Notes: generated from the sequence alone by a model not told the origin. A DNA stretch of 38,931 bases from CAUJGQ01 sp038325665 (GCA_038325665.1 JBBQJF010000007.1:1-38931); one strand, 5' to 3'. Positions 23,758-32,290 are shown, counted from the stretch's first letter. Numbers and translations are program-made.

Positions 23758-23940
23758 ATGGTCATGCTCGAAGAGCTGTTCCATGCCGTCCTCGCGATCG
23801 CGGCGCTCACCGTGGTCATTTCCCTGATCTGGGTGGGGGTCGCCGGGTTGCCGCTCGGTCCCTTGCTGTTCGGTGAGGCGATTGGCGCTCCGGCCGGTAT
23901 CGCCCTACTCACCCTGACCTCGCCCCGTCGCCGCCGGTGA
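23758..23940 (+). CDS. Small hydrophobic membrane protein
   Basis: A 60-residue protein. GGAGG (23749-23753) is 4 bases before ATG 23758 and 10 before the second ATG at 23764, so either may start it. It has two hydrophobic segments, LFHAVLAIAALTVVISLIWV and GVAGLPLGPLLFGEAIGAPA, and ends PRRRR, placing the tail in the cytoplasm. No family is recognised. It is 170 bases upstream of the UbiB-type kinase gene on the same strand. Confidence 0.6.
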   Translation: MVMLEELFHAVLAIAALTVVISLIWVGVAGLPLGPLLFGEAIGAPAGIALLTLTSPRRRR

Positions 23941-24110
23941 CACGGGTAACTCGTCGCGGTTCCCGCGCCCAAGGGCGACCCGGTGTGGGTCGCACCGGTC
24001 CCATTCCGCGTGAGTGCGGGCCGAGCGCCAAATCGCGCGATCGCCCCTCCCGTCCGGCCGATGTCCTCTACACTGAAATGGCAGACGCTGTCCAGGGGAG
24101 GACCGTTGCC

Positions 24111-25403
24111 ATGCCGCTGTCCCGGATGACCAGTCTGCTCAATCGCGGGCAGCGCACGGCCGTGGTCGGACGTACGGCGGTTCACGTTTTCCTCCGCTAC
24201 AAGCGGGCGCAACGCCGCATTGCCACCCTGCCGTCCGACCAGCGCGACGCCGCCTGGGACCGGCAACACCGCGAGTCGGCCGGCGAGATCGCGACACGGG
24301 CGAAGCGGCTGCGCGGACTGTACATCAAGTCGGCGCAGTTTTTGGGAGCGCGCGCCGACCTGCTACCAGAGCCGTACATCGCGGCGCTCTCCCAGTTGCA
24401 CGACCGGGTGCCGCCTCAGTCGTACGCCACTATCCGCCCCGTGCTGCGTGAGGCGCTGGGCGCCGAGCCCGAGCAGGTGTTCGCCGCGTTCGAGCGCCGG
24501 CCGGTGGCGGCGGCGTCACTGGCCCAGGTCCATCGCGCCCGCTTGCGCGACGGCCGGAGTGTGGCGGTCAAGGTGCAGTACCCCGACATCGGCCGCTTGG
24601 TCGAACTCGACCTGCGTAACCTCACCACGATCCTCGGTCTCGTTCACCGGTTCGAGCGCGGACTCGACTTCCGGCCGATCGCGCGGGCGGTCGGACGGCT
24701 GGTGCCTCAGGAGTTGGATTTCATCAACGAGGGCCGAAGCGCCGAGACGATCATCGCCGCGCTCGCTCACCGCGGTGATGTGGTCGCGCCGGCGGTGGTG
24801 TGGGAGCATACCTCCGGGCGTGTGCTGGTCACGGAATACGTGGACGGCGCCAAGGTTTCTGATGTCGCCGCGCTCCGCGCGATGGGACTCGACCCGCGGG
24901 AGGTCGCCGAACGGGTGGTTGACGTGTGGGGCGAGCAGGTACTGGGACACGGCTTCTTCCACGGCGACCCGCATCCCGGCAACATCATCGTGCTGGCGGA
25001 CGGACGGCTCTCCCTGATCGACTTCGGCCTGACGGCGCGCCTGACGCCGGCGGCGCGTGAGGGTGTCGCGCGGCTGAGCATCGCCGCCGCCAACCGCGAT
25101 CCCATCGCGGTGATGGACGCCTTTCGCGCGATGGGATTTATCGCGCACGATGACAGCCCGGTCGCCTTCGTCGGCCTCAGCAGCCGGATGATGGGCACGG
25201 AGGGCGGCATTGATGACGTGAATACTCGCCTCGCTCAAGCGCTGCGCGGCTTCAACATCGAGGGCGTCCCACCGGAGGTGCTGCTCGTGATGCGGGTCCA
25301 GGGTTTGCTCAAGGGTCTCAGCACGCTGCTTGGCCGCCCCGGCCCGGTGATGCCCGTCTGGCGACCGTACGCCGAGCGCCAGGTCGCGGCCGCGTCTGAC
25401 TGA
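24111..25403 (+). CDS. ABC1/UbiB-family atypical kinase
   Basis: A 430-residue protein. ATG 24111 is chosen because GGGGAGGA lies 8 bases upstream; longer starts to 23937 add a low-complexity leader. The family motifs are present: the KxGQ-like segment YIKSAQFLGAR (with Ala for Gly), the alanine-rich loop VAAASLAQVH in place of a P-loop, VAVKVQYPD, QELDFINEG, the catalytic GDPHPGN and the DFG metal site. UbiB/ADCK proteins bind ATP and support quinone or other isoprenoid-lipid metabolism; a kinase reaction on protein is not generally shown. There is no C-terminal membrane pair as in E. coli UbiB. No quinone genes are adjacent. Confidence 0.92.
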   Translation: MPLSRMTSLLNRGQRTAVVGRTAVHVFLRYKRAQRRIATLPSDQRDAAWDRQHRESAGEIATRAKRLRGLYIKSAQFLGARADLLPEPYIAALSQLHDRVPPQSYATIRPVLREALGAEPEQVFAAFERRPVAAASLAQVHRARLRDGRSVAVKVQYPDIGRLVELDLRNLTTILGLVHRFERGLDFRPIARAVGRLVPQELDFINEGRSAETIIAALAHRGDVVAPAVVWEHTSGRVLVTEYVDGAKVSDVAALRAMGLDPREVAERVVDVWGEQVLGHGFFHGDPHPGNIIVLADGRLSLIDFGLTARLTPAAREGVARLSIAAANRDPIAVMDAFRAMGFIAHDDSPVAFVGLSSRMMGTEGGIDDVNTRLAQALRGFNIEGVPPEVLLVMRVQGLLKGLSTLLGRPGPVMPVWRPYAERQVAAASD

Positions 25404-25540
25404 TCGAGGCAGTGGCGCGCGAGGACGGGCGCCGGCCCTCGGCGCCGTGAACGCCCCGGCCCATGTAGCGCCCGCCTGTGGTATATAGGTGGCGACGAAC
25501 GCGGCGCGCCCCGGGGTTGGCCCGTCAACCCCGACGGCTG

Positions 25541-25590
25541 CTCACCATCCTCCCCCATCCCTCGCGGGATAGGGGGCCGGGGGGTAAGGT
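25541..25590. repeat. Dispersed GC hairpin (CCCTCGCGGG family), copy 1
   Basis: CCCCC-ATCCC (25552-25561) and GGGATAGGGGG (25566-25576) form a hairpin with loop TCGC and one bulge. GCCGGGGGG follows. The core matches the second copy at 32423-32450. It lies 23 bases before the start of the SDR gene, just upstream of its ribosome-binding site. Confidence 0.65.
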
Positions 25591-25612
25591 CGCTCACCAC
25601 AAGGAGGACGGC

Positions 25613-26410
25613 ATGCCACTGACCGACAAGGCGGTGATCATCCTGGGAGCCAGTCGTGGAATCGGCCGCGATATGGCAGTATCGCTGGCGGAAGCGGGCG
25701 CGAACATCGTGGTGGGCGCGCGCAGTGAGCAGGCGCCTGACCCGCGCCTGCCGGGTTCGATCCACACCGTCGCCAAGGAGATCGAGGAGCGCGGGCGCAA
25801 GGCGCTGCCACTGAAGATAGACGCGACGAAAGACGACGATCTCCAGAACATGGTCGAGAAGACCCTGGAAGCCTTCGGACGGATCGACGCCTTCATCTAC
25901 AACCCGTCGGTGCTGATCCCCGGCAACACGCGCACGGTGCAGCCGCGCCACCTCGACCTGTTGTGGCGGATCAACATGCGCGCGCCGATCATGGCCTTCA
26001 AAGCCGTGCTTGACCCGATGACCAAGTCCGGCGGCGGACACATCATCTACATCTCGTCCCGCGCCGGTGTGTTTCCCGGCCCCGGCCCCTACACCGAGGA
26101 GCAGATGGAACGCGGCCGGGCAGGCGGGGCATTCTACGGCATGACGAAGGCTGGGTTCGAGCGCTATGCTCAGTCGATGGCGGCCGAGGTGCAGGGCGAC
26201 AACATCGCGGTGAACGTGCTCTCGCCCCAGGGCCGGATCAAGACTCCGGGGAACATCTATTCCCAGAACAGCAAAGACAATCCCGACCTCGACTTCGAGG
26301 AAGCGGTCGCGATGGGCAAGGCCGCCCGCTGGATCATCGAGCAGCCCCCTCAGTCGTTCACGGGCAACATCCTCTTCGACGAGGACATGGTGATGACGTA
26401 TCACCTGTAA
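25613..26410 (+). CDS. Short-chain dehydrogenase/reductase (SDR)
   Basis: A 265-residue classical SDR. ATG 25613 has AAGGAGG 8 bases upstream. The NAD(P) motif is GASRGIG, the catalytic serine is in IIYISSRAG and the YxxxK pair is YGMTK. The normally conserved NNAG strand reads IYNPSVL, a deviation seen in a few divergent members. Family members oxidise or reduce alcohols, sugars or steroids with NAD(P); the substrate is not evident. It is monocistronic, with the S9 peptidase convergent downstream. Confidence 0.93.
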   Translation: MPLTDKAVIILGASRGIGRDMAVSLAEAGANIVVGARSEQAPDPRLPGSIHTVAKEIEERGRKALPLKIDATKDDDLQNMVEKTLEAFGRIDAFIYNPSVLIPGNTRTVQPRHLDLLWRINMRAPIMAFKAVLDPMTKSGGGHIIYISSRAGVFPGPGPYTEEQMERGRAGGAFYGMTKAGFERYAQSMAAEVQGDNIAVNVLSPQGRIKTPGNIYSQNSKDNPDLDFEEAVAMGKAARWIIEQPPQSFTGNILFDEDMVMTYHL

Positions 26411-26526
26411 GGCGTTTTCGGACCCTGGCCTCTTCGACCTCCGCCGCGTATCACGGGTGAGCACCGGGCCACCGGGGGGGTGGTCTGGCGCTCACCCGTG
26501 ACCTGATTGGTCGCGGTTGCACGTGT

Positions 26527-28698
26527 TCAAGAACCGGCCGCTGCCTCCGCCGGAGTATGCGCGGACGCGGCGAGCTTCTCGTCGAACCAGTCGAGGATAT
26601 AGCCGAAGCGCTGAACACGGTGGCTGGGCTTGCCGCCGCGCGATAACTCGTGATTCTCGCCGGGGAAGCGCACGAAGCGCACCTCGCGCCGCATTTGCTT
26701 GAGCGCGACGTATAACTGCTCGGCCTGCTCGATCGGGCAGCGGATATCCTCTTCGCTGTGGATGATCAGTAGCGGCGTGCGCATGTCGCGTACGTACGTG
26801 ATCGGCGAGTAGCGCCAATACAACTCCGGGTCTTCCCACTGACGGACGCGCAGGTAGGTGTAGCCTGACCAGATGTCGCTGGTGCCCTCCTTGCTGTAGC
26901 GGTTGTAGAGGCCGCGCTCCGGGCAGGCGGCGGCGAAGCGGTCGGTGTGGCCCGCTATCCAGGCGGTGAGATAGCCGCCGTAGCTACCGCCCAGCAGCCC
27001 CGTGCGCGCGGGATCGATGAAGTCGTGGCGGTGTAGCGCCTCATCCATCGCCGCGAGTACGTCGGCGGCGTCCGGCTCGCCCGGCCGGCCGGCGATCGCC
27101 CGCGAGAACTCATCCTCGCGTCCGGAACTGCCGCGCGGGTTGCAGCACACCACCACGTAGCCCGCCCCGGCCTGCACCGCGAACTCGTCGTGGAAGCTCC
27201 ACCCGTATTGGGCAAACGGGCCGCCGTGGACATTGAGCAGCGCCGGGTAGCGGCGGCCCGGCTCAAACCCGGCAGGGCGTATCAGCCAGCAGTCGATCTC
27301 GACGCCGTCCGACACCACCGTGAAGCGCTCGGCCTCGGGCAGAACGACCTCGGCCCGCCAGGCGGCGTTGAGGTCCGTCAATGCCCGCTCACCGGCCGCA
27401 TCGCGCACGAACACCTCGCCCGGCCGGCATGGGTCGGAGGCGACGAATACGAGCACGCTGCCATCCGCGCTCATGTCAAACGATGCCACCGTGCGCGGAC
27501 CCTCTACCAGCGGCGTGACGGCGCTATCCGCCACCCGCACCCGCACCACGCCGGCGGCGCCGCGGTCAAGCATCCCGACCGTGATGGTCTGTCCGTCAGC
27601 GGGCCACAGCGGCGCCGCGCTATCGGAGATTTCCAGGTCGCGGTCGAGCCGCTCGGTGAGGCAGCGGGGGTGGATGGGGCGTGAACCGGTGGCGCCGGCC
27701 GGCTCGATGGGAGCGGCGCGGTCCCCGGCGCCGCGCGCTCCCGCCCCACCGGCAGCGAGAGCGGCGTCGCCGGCCGCGACCACCCACAGGCGGCTGTTGC
27801 GCGGCGCGTCCTCGGCGTCGGCATAGCCGAGATATGCGACCATGGCGCCGTCCGGCGACCATGCGGGCAGCGAGACGGCGCCGCCACCGGGTGTGATACA
27901 CACTGGCTCACCGCCGCCGGCATCGACAACGAAGATATCGCGCGAACGATCGTGGTCGCGCTCGTCGTGTCGGGCAGAGACGAAGGCGATCCGGCGACCG
28001 TCCGGGGACCAGGCGGGCTGAATATCGTCCCAGTCGCCATCGGTGAGCGGGCGCGTGTCCCCGCTCGCGACATCGATCACCAACAGGTGGCGGCGGCGAT
28101 CGTAGGTGAAGCCCTCGCCGTTGGCGCGGTACTTGAGTGTGGTGATCAGGCGGGCGGGGGGCGTCTTGGGCTTCTTATCCGAGGCTGCACCGCGCCGTGT
28201 GCTGCTGCCGGTCGTTGCGCTGCCCGGACCCGGCGCATCACCGTCCGGCCGCTCCGGTTCCGCCTCCGGCGCCTCGGGCGCGGCGTCGTGCGTGCTATCG
28301 TCCTCCCCACCGGTCCGCACGACGGCCACGAGGCGCGTTCCATCCGGCGACCACACGGCGGCTCCAACGCCCGACGGGGGGTCGGTGAGACGGCGCGCCT
28401 CGCCGCCATCCGCGTCGATCACATGGAGTTGCGGCTTGCCGCCGTCGCGGTCCGAGAGAAAGGCGAGGCGGGCGCCGTCGGGCGACCAGCGCGGAGCGCT
28501 GTCTTTGCCCGGACCGGTGGTCAACCGCCGCGGCTCACCCCCATCGGTGGCGACCAGCCACACCGACGACCGATAATCATCTGCCTCCGCGTCCATCCGT
28601 GTCACCGTGAACGCGACACGGCGCCCGTCGGGGGAGACGCGTGCATCGGAAAGCCACTGGATGCGGAACAGGTCATCCGAGGTCATGCCGCGCGTCAT
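26527..28698 (-). CDS. S9-family prolyl oligopeptidase/acylaminoacyl-peptidase
   Basis: A 723-residue serine peptidase from ATG 28698 (GGAGA 5 bases upstream); the frame is open much further upstream without family sequence. The N-terminal half is a beta-propeller with repeated PDGxRVAF-like blades (VSPDGRRVAFTV, WSPDGARLAFLS, WSPDGRRIAFVS). The C-terminal half is an alpha/beta hydrolase with the nucleophile in GGSYGGYLTAW, the aspartate in EEDIRCPIEQAE and the histidine in GENHELSRGG. These enzymes cut short or N-acylated peptides, usually in the cytoplasm. A Gly/Ala-rich loop between blades (AALAAGGAGARGAGD) looks lineage-specific. Its leader has the heptad-plus-hairpin repeat. Confidence 0.94.
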   Translation of the reverse strand: MTRGMTSDDLFRIQWLSDARVSPDGRRVAFTVTRMDAEADDYRSSVWLVATDGGEPRRLTTGPGKDSAPRWSPDGARLAFLSDRDGGKPQLHVIDADGGEARRLTDPPSGVGAAVWSPDGTRLVAVVRTGGEDDSTHDAAPEAPEAEPERPDGDAPGPGSATTGSSTRRGAASDKKPKTPPARLITTLKYRANGEGFTYDRRRHLLVIDVASGDTRPLTDGDWDDIQPAWSPDGRRIAFVSARHDERDHDRSRDIFVVDAGGGEPVCITPGGGAVSLPAWSPDGAMVAYLGYADAEDAPRNSRLWVVAAGDAALAAGGAGARGAGDRAAPIEPAGATGSRPIHPRCLTERLDRDLEISDSAAPLWPADGQTITVGMLDRGAAGVVRVRVADSAVTPLVEGPRTVASFDMSADGSVLVFVASDPCRPGEVFVRDAAGERALTDLNAAWRAEVVLPEAERFTVVSDGVEIDCWLIRPAGFEPGRRYPALLNVHGGPFAQYGWSFHDEFAVQAGAGYVVVCCNPRGSSGREDEFSRAIAGRPGEPDAADVLAAMDEALHRHDFIDPARTGLLGGSYGGYLTAWIAGHTDRFAAACPERGLYNRYSKEGTSDIWSGYTYLRVRQWEDPELYWRYSPITYVRDMRTPLLIIHSEEDIRCPIEQAEQLYVALKQMRREVRFVRFPGENHELSRGGKPSHRVQRFGYILDWFDEKLAASAHTPAEAAAGS

Positions 28699-29166
28699 GA
28701 TTGTCTCCATTTGGACGGGTGATAGGTGTTGGGGGACGCCCCGGCGCCCAGCCGCGGTGCGGCCGGGTCCACTGCCCGGTATCGGAATCGAGATGATCGT
28801 CCTGGTTCCGGCGGGCTGGGACAAGGGCGGGCCGGCCCACCGGGTCGCTCGAGCCTGACGGTGTCGCCCGCGACCACCGGGGTGATCAGCCGCCTGGTCT
28901 GTCGCCCGGATCCGTGGTTCCGATGTATGCCGCCATCGCCGGCCGAGCTGGTGGAATATCCATGCACAGGCGCCAATCCGCGCGTGATCCCGTTTCACGC
29001 GGCGGTGAGCGTATCCTTTCATAAACACGCCTGGTCTCGTGCCTGCTCCGACAAGCGTGTGTCGATGACCGAAGAATGGGCGGCGGATACAAAAGCGGGG
29101 AGCGGCGAAACGGGCGGGGCCGGCGCCCCCGTTCTCGTGCAAGGAACGGGGCAAAGGGGTCAGGTG
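28699..29166. other. Divergent intergenic region between the S9 peptidase and treZ
   Basis: Apart from the repeat at 28718-28742, no feature is supported. The treZ frame stays open leftwards to 28726, but that part has no resemblance to the family. Confidence 0.5.
28718..28742. repeat. Heptad-plus-hairpin repeat in the leader of the S9 peptidase gene
   Basis: GGTGATA (28718-28724) and GGTGTTG (28725-28731) are followed by a GGGG-ACG-CCCC hairpin (28732-28742). It lies about 10 bases upstream of the Shine-Dalgarno of the minus-strand gene, the same place as in the VOC and Hcp-like genes. Confidence 0.65.
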
Positions 29167-31095
29167 ATGCAGCTAGGCGCGGTGGTTGTTCCGGGCGGGG
29201 GGGTGCGTACGCGCGTGTGGGCGCCGCGGGCGGAACTGGTCGAGGCGCTGATTGAGCGTCCCGATGGCCCACGGCGGATTCCGCTGGTTTGGGCGGACGG
29301 TGGCTACCACGCGGCGCTCATCCCCGATCTCTCACCGGGCGACCGCTATCGATTTCTCGTCGATGGGCAAGGTCCGTTCCCTGACCCGTGCTCACGCTCC
29401 CAGCCCGAGGGACCGCACGGACCGTCGGAGGTCGTGGACCCCGCCTCGTTTCGGTGGACCGACGACGCGTGGCCCGGGCTTGGGCCGGATGGGCTGGTGA
29501 TCTACGAGTTGCACGCCGGCACGTTCACGGCCGGGGGCACGTTCCATGCGATCATCCCCGAGCTGGCGCGCCTGCGCGACCTCGGCGTGACGGCGGTCGA
29601 ACTGATGCCGGTGGCCGAGTTTCCCGGCAGGCGCAATTGGGGCTACGACGGCGTGAACTTATTCGCGCCGAGCCATGTGTATGGCGGTCCCGAGGGTCTG
29701 CGGCGGTTGGTTGACGCCGCCCATCACCACGGGTTGGGCGTGTTACTCGACGCCGTCTACAACCACCTCGGACCCGACGGCAACTATCTGCGTGCCTTCT
29801 CGCCCCACTACTTCACCGACCGCTACGCGACCCCCTGGGGCGAGGCGCTGAACTACGATGGACCGTCCAGCGGCCCGGTACGCGAATTCGTGATCGCCTC
29901 CGCCTGCCACTGGCTGGCCGAGTACCACATCGACGGCCTCCGCCTCGACGCCGTCCACGCCATCCACGACCACGGTCCCCTCCACCTTTTGCAGGAACTC
30001 ACCGAGCGCGCCCGCGCCGCCGCCCTCCCCCGCTCCGTCGTGATCATCGCCGAGAGCGATGCCAACGATGTGCGACTGGTGCGGCCACCGACCGCACCAG
30101 GTGATGGCTCTTGGGTGCTAGGTGATGGGAGGGGACAAGCTCCCGACCCTCCTCAACACCCACCCGCCCCCGGCGGGTTTGGCCTCGACGCGGTGTGGGC
30201 GGACGACTTTCATCACGCGGTACGGGTGCACTTGACCGGCGAGCGCGATGGCTACTACGCGGCGTTCGCGGGTACGACCGATGAGATCGCGCGGGCAATC
30301 GCGGAAGGATTCATCTATCAGGGTCAGGTGTCGCCGCACGGTGGTCAGCCGCGGGGCACGCGGGTGACGGACGAACCGGCGCGCGCCTTCGTGTTCTGCA
30401 TCCAGAACCACGATCAGGTCGGCAACCGGGCCGAGGGCGAACGGCTGGCGGCGCTGGTGGACCGCGACCGCTATGCTGCTGTCTCGGCGCTACTGCTGCT
30501 CGCGCCCGAGACGCCGCTGTTGTTCATGGGACAGGAGTACGGCGCTACCACGCCATTCCTCTACTTCACGGACCACACCGAGGAGCTGGGCCGGCTGGTC
30601 ACGCGGGGACGGCGCGAGGAGTTCGCCGCCTTCGCCGCCTTCCGCGACCCCGAACGCCGCGCCCGCATCCCTGACCCCCAGGCGGACGCCACCTTCGCGC
30701 GATCACGGCTCGATCCCGACGAGCGGGCGCGCAACGCGCCGCTGGAACGTCTCTATCGCGACCTACTCGCACTCCGCCGGACTGACCCCGTGCTGCGCGT
30801 GCAGGACCGCCGCGCAACGGTCACGACCGCGCCCTCGCCCCACATCGTGGTGGTGTACCGCCGGCACGGCAACGGCCACCGCGTCCTGGTCGTCAACCTT
30901 GGCGAGGCGGCGGCCCTGCCGTGGGCGCGGGCGGGCATCGCCGGCATTCCACCGGTCGATTGGCACATCCGCTGGTGGAGCGGCGATGCCGCGTACGGCG
31001 GTTCGGGCGAGGGGCCGTCCTTCGCGGCTGATGCCGTCAGGTTACCGGCGCGGTGTGCGGTGGTACTTGCGCTGGATGAGACCGGGGCCGTGTAG
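29167..31095 (+). CDS. treZ: Malto-oligosyltrehalose trehalohydrolase
   Basis: A 642-residue GH13 enzyme that releases trehalose from maltooligosyl-trehalose. An N-terminal carbohydrate-binding/E-set domain (VRTRVWAPRAELVEAL) precedes the barrel. Family landmarks are VIYELHAGTFTAGGTF, VELMPVAEFPGRRNWGYDG, the nucleophile in GLRLDAVHAIHD, the acid in VVIIAESD and the third acid in IQNHDQVGNRA. The C-terminal domain ends in a beta-sandwich. ATG 29167 is chosen because the family normally starts just before this; earlier ATGs exist. Residues about 311-336 are an extra Gly/Pro-rich stretch encoded by a repeat element, placed between LVRPP and GGFGLDAVWADDFHH. The partner treY is not in this window. 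Confidence 0.93.
   Translation: MQLGAVVVPGGGVRTRVWAPRAELVEALIERPDGPRRIPLVWADGGYHAALIPDLSPGDRYRFLVDGQGPFPDPCSRSQPEGPHGPSEVVDPASFRWTDDAWPGLGPDGLVIYELHAGTFTAGGTFHAIIPELARLRDLGVTAVELMPVAEFPGRRNWGYDGVNLFAPSHVYGGPEGLRRLVDAAHHHGLGVLLDAVYNHLGPDGNYLRAFSPHYFTDRYATPWGEALNYDGPSSGPVREFVIASACHWLAEYHIDGLRLDAVHAIHDHGPLHLLQELTERARAAALPRSVVIIAESDANDVRLVRPPTAPGDGSWVLGDGRGQAPDPPQHPPAPGGFGLDAVWADDFHHAVRVHLTGERDGYYAAFAGTTDEIARAIAEGFIYQGQVSPHGGQPRGTRVTDEPARAFVFCIQNHDQVGNRAEGERLAALVDRDRYAAVSALLLLAPETPLLFMGQEYGATTPFLYFTDHTEELGRLVTRGRREEFAAFAAFRDPERRARIPDPQADATFARSRLDPDERARNAPLERLYRDLLALRRTDPVLRVQDRRATVTTAPSPHIVVVYRRHGNGHRVLVVNLGEAAALPWARAGIAGIPPVDWHIRWWSGDAAYGGSGEGPSFAADAVRLPARCAVVLALDETGAV
30100..30165. repeat. Heptad/palindromic repeat inserted in frame in treZ
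   Basis: Four phased 7-base units, GGTGATG, GCTCTTG, GGTGCTA and GGTGATG (30100-30127), are followed by GGAGGGG and a GC hairpin region. GGTGATGGGAGGG (30121-30133) is nearly complementary to CCCTCCTCAACACC (30147-30160). It adds about 26 residues in a loop where homologues, as I recall them, go straight from VRPP to GGYGLDA. The reading frame stays open. The units belong to the same family as the leader repeats. Confidence 0.6.
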
Positions 31096-31105
31096 CCGGC
31101 GCCAT

Positions 31106-31172
31106 CACGAGAAGGGGCATCGCCCCGATGTCGCCGCGCGGCCGGCGCGAGCACGAGAAGCGGCGTCACCCC
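31106..31172. promoter_or_regulatory. Pair of 21-base direct repeats upstream of the sulfur operon promoter
   Basis: CACGAGAAG followed by a 12-base half (31106-31126, GGGCATCGCCCC) recurs as CACGAGAAG with CGGCGTCACCCC (31152-31172). 18 of 21 positions match, and the copies are 46 bases apart. The second copy ends exactly at the -35 element. This is the layout expected for activator sites; no regulator is identified. The first copy also forms a GGGGC-ATC-GCCCC hairpin that might end treZ mRNA. Confidence 0.45.
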
Positions 31173-31201
31173 TTGACATCCACGCCGCGACTGCCTAGCA
31201 T
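31173..31201 (+). promoter_or_regulatory. Sigma-70-type promoter of the yezD-cys unit
   Basis: TTGACA (31173-31178) and TAGCAT (31196-31201) are separated by exactly 17 bases, the best consensus match seen in the window outside lexA. It would drive yezD and probably the sulfate-assimilation genes behind it. Confidence 0.65.
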
Positions 31202-31239
31202 CGCTATTGTTGAGTTAGTTGGTACAGAAACCGGAGAAT

Positions 31240-31419
31240 ATGGTGACAATGGTCGCTCAGCCGTCCGCCACGCCACCCCCGACACCCGATGAGCAGCGTA
31301 TTCTGCGCGAGGTGCTCGCGGCGATCCGCACGGTGAGCCATGGCACGGTCACGCTGATCGTGCAGGACCATCGCGTGGTTCAACTCGACAGGACAGAGAA
31401 GCGCCGCCTGACCACCTGA
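31240..31419 (+). CDS. YezD-family (DUF2292) small protein
   Basis: A protein of about 59 residues. The conserved DUF2292 core is present: EVLAAIRTVSHGTVTLIVQD followed by RVVQLDRTEKRRL. The exact start is unclear because GGAGA at 31233-31237 lies too close to ATG 31240 and better spaced to GTG 31243 or ATG 31249; a TTG at 31219 is also in frame. Members of this family are small, have no known biochemical role and are frequently placed at the head of sulfate-assimilation operons, as here. A terminator-like hairpin separates it from cysH. Confidence 0.85.
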   Translation: MVTMVAQPSATPPPTPDEQRILREVLAAIRTVSHGTVTLIVQDHRVVQLDRTEKRRLTT

Positions 31420-31471
31420 CCGGCCGCCGCGCCATCGTCGCGATGCCAGATCGGCTGACCGGACCACCGGA

Positions 31472-31503
31472 GGCCCCTCCCCTGACGGGAGCGGGCCATT
31501 TTG
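31472..31503 (+). terminator. Intrinsic terminator or attenuator between yezD and cysH
   Basis: GGCCCCTCCC (31472-31481) pairs with GGGAGCGGGCC (31487-31497) with one bulged C and a 5-base loop; ATTTTG follows. It ends yezD transcripts at least partly and may set the ratio of yezD to cysH mRNA. Confidence 0.6.
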
Positions 31504-31573
31504 TCGTGTTCTCCCCGAGGAGCCGCCCGTGGCGGGGACGCGTCGGGGGTAGGTTTTCACCGGAGTACCAGCA

Positions 31574-32290
31574 ATGCCGTCGTCCTCTCCAGCGCTTCCT
31601 CCCGATACAGCAACGCTCGATCATCTCAACCAGCGCTTCGAGGGCCGGCCGGCCGAGGAATTAATCGCGTGGGCGGCGGCCGAGTACCGCCCGCGCGTGG
31701 CCGTCTCGTGCTCGTTCGGCGGCCCGACCGGCATGGTGCTGCTGGACCTGGCAGTACGCGCCGATCCATCAATCGCGGTGATTTACGTCGATACCGGGTT
31801 CCTGTTCCCCGAGACGCTGGCGACAGCGGCGAAGGTGCGGGAGCGGTACGGCATCGAGCCGCTGCCGTTTCTGCCGGAGTTGTCGCCACGGGCACAGGCG
31901 CGCGTGCATGGTCCGGCGTTATGGGAGCGCGACCCCGACGCCTGCTGCGAACTTCGCAAGGTGCAGCCTATGCGTGTCGCCCTCGCGGGTTACTCGGCCT
32001 ATCTCACCGGGCTGCGCCGCGACCAGGCATCAACCCGTCAGGAGACGCCGCTGATCCAGTGGGACGCCAAGTTCGGCCTCGTCAAGCTCAACCCGCTTGC
32101 CACCTGGACCGAGCGTGACATCTGGGCCTATATCGTGGCTAATGACCTGCCGTACAACCCGCTGCACGACCAGGGATACCCGAGCATCGGCTGCACCAAC
32201 TGCACCCGGCCGGTGGCGGCCGGTGACGACCCCCGCTCCGGCCGCTGGAGCGGCGCCGACAAGGTCGAATGCGGCCTGCACACCACCTGA
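31574..32290 (+). CDS. cysH: Assimilatory adenylyl-sulfate (APS) reductase, CysH family
   Basis: A 238-residue thioredoxin-dependent reductase that turns activated sulfate into sulfite. The PAPS-reductase fold is clear from AVSCSFGGPTGMVLLDLA (P-loop-like), YVDTGFLFPETL and LRRDQASTRQETPLI. The four-cysteine cluster signature of APS reductases is present: DACCELRKV near residue 122 and GCTNCTRPV near 205. The C-terminal ECGLHTT carries the catalytic cysteine. This cluster indicates APS as the substrate, whereas cluster-free enzymes use PAPS. It is followed by cysC and sat after a repeat-rich 180-base gap, so all three may share the yezD promoter. Confidence 0.94.
   Translation: MPSSSPALPPDTATLDHLNQRFEGRPAEELIAWAAAEYRPRVAVSCSFGGPTGMVLLDLAVRADPSIAVIYVDTGFLFPETLATAAKVRERYGIEPLPFLPELSPRAQARVHGPALWERDPDACCELRKVQPMRVALAGYSAYLTGLRRDQASTRQETPLIQWDAKFGLVKLNPLATWTERDIWAYIVANDLPYNPLHDQGYPSIGCTNCTRPVAAGDDPRSGRWSGADKVECGLHTT

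Noticed and set aside
26252..26265. GAACATCTATTC, one mismatch from a LexA box
   Set aside because: It lies deep inside the SDR coding sequence, where it encodes ordinary family residues; a single-mismatch match is expected by chance.
25235..26464. 409-codon frame antisense to the SDR and the end of the kinase gene
   Set aside because: It spans two well-supported genes on the other strand and has no family features.
29065..29166. Upstream ATG start for treZ adding a 34-residue leader
   Set aside because: The leader is low-complexity and does not resemble TreZ; family proteins start near 29167.
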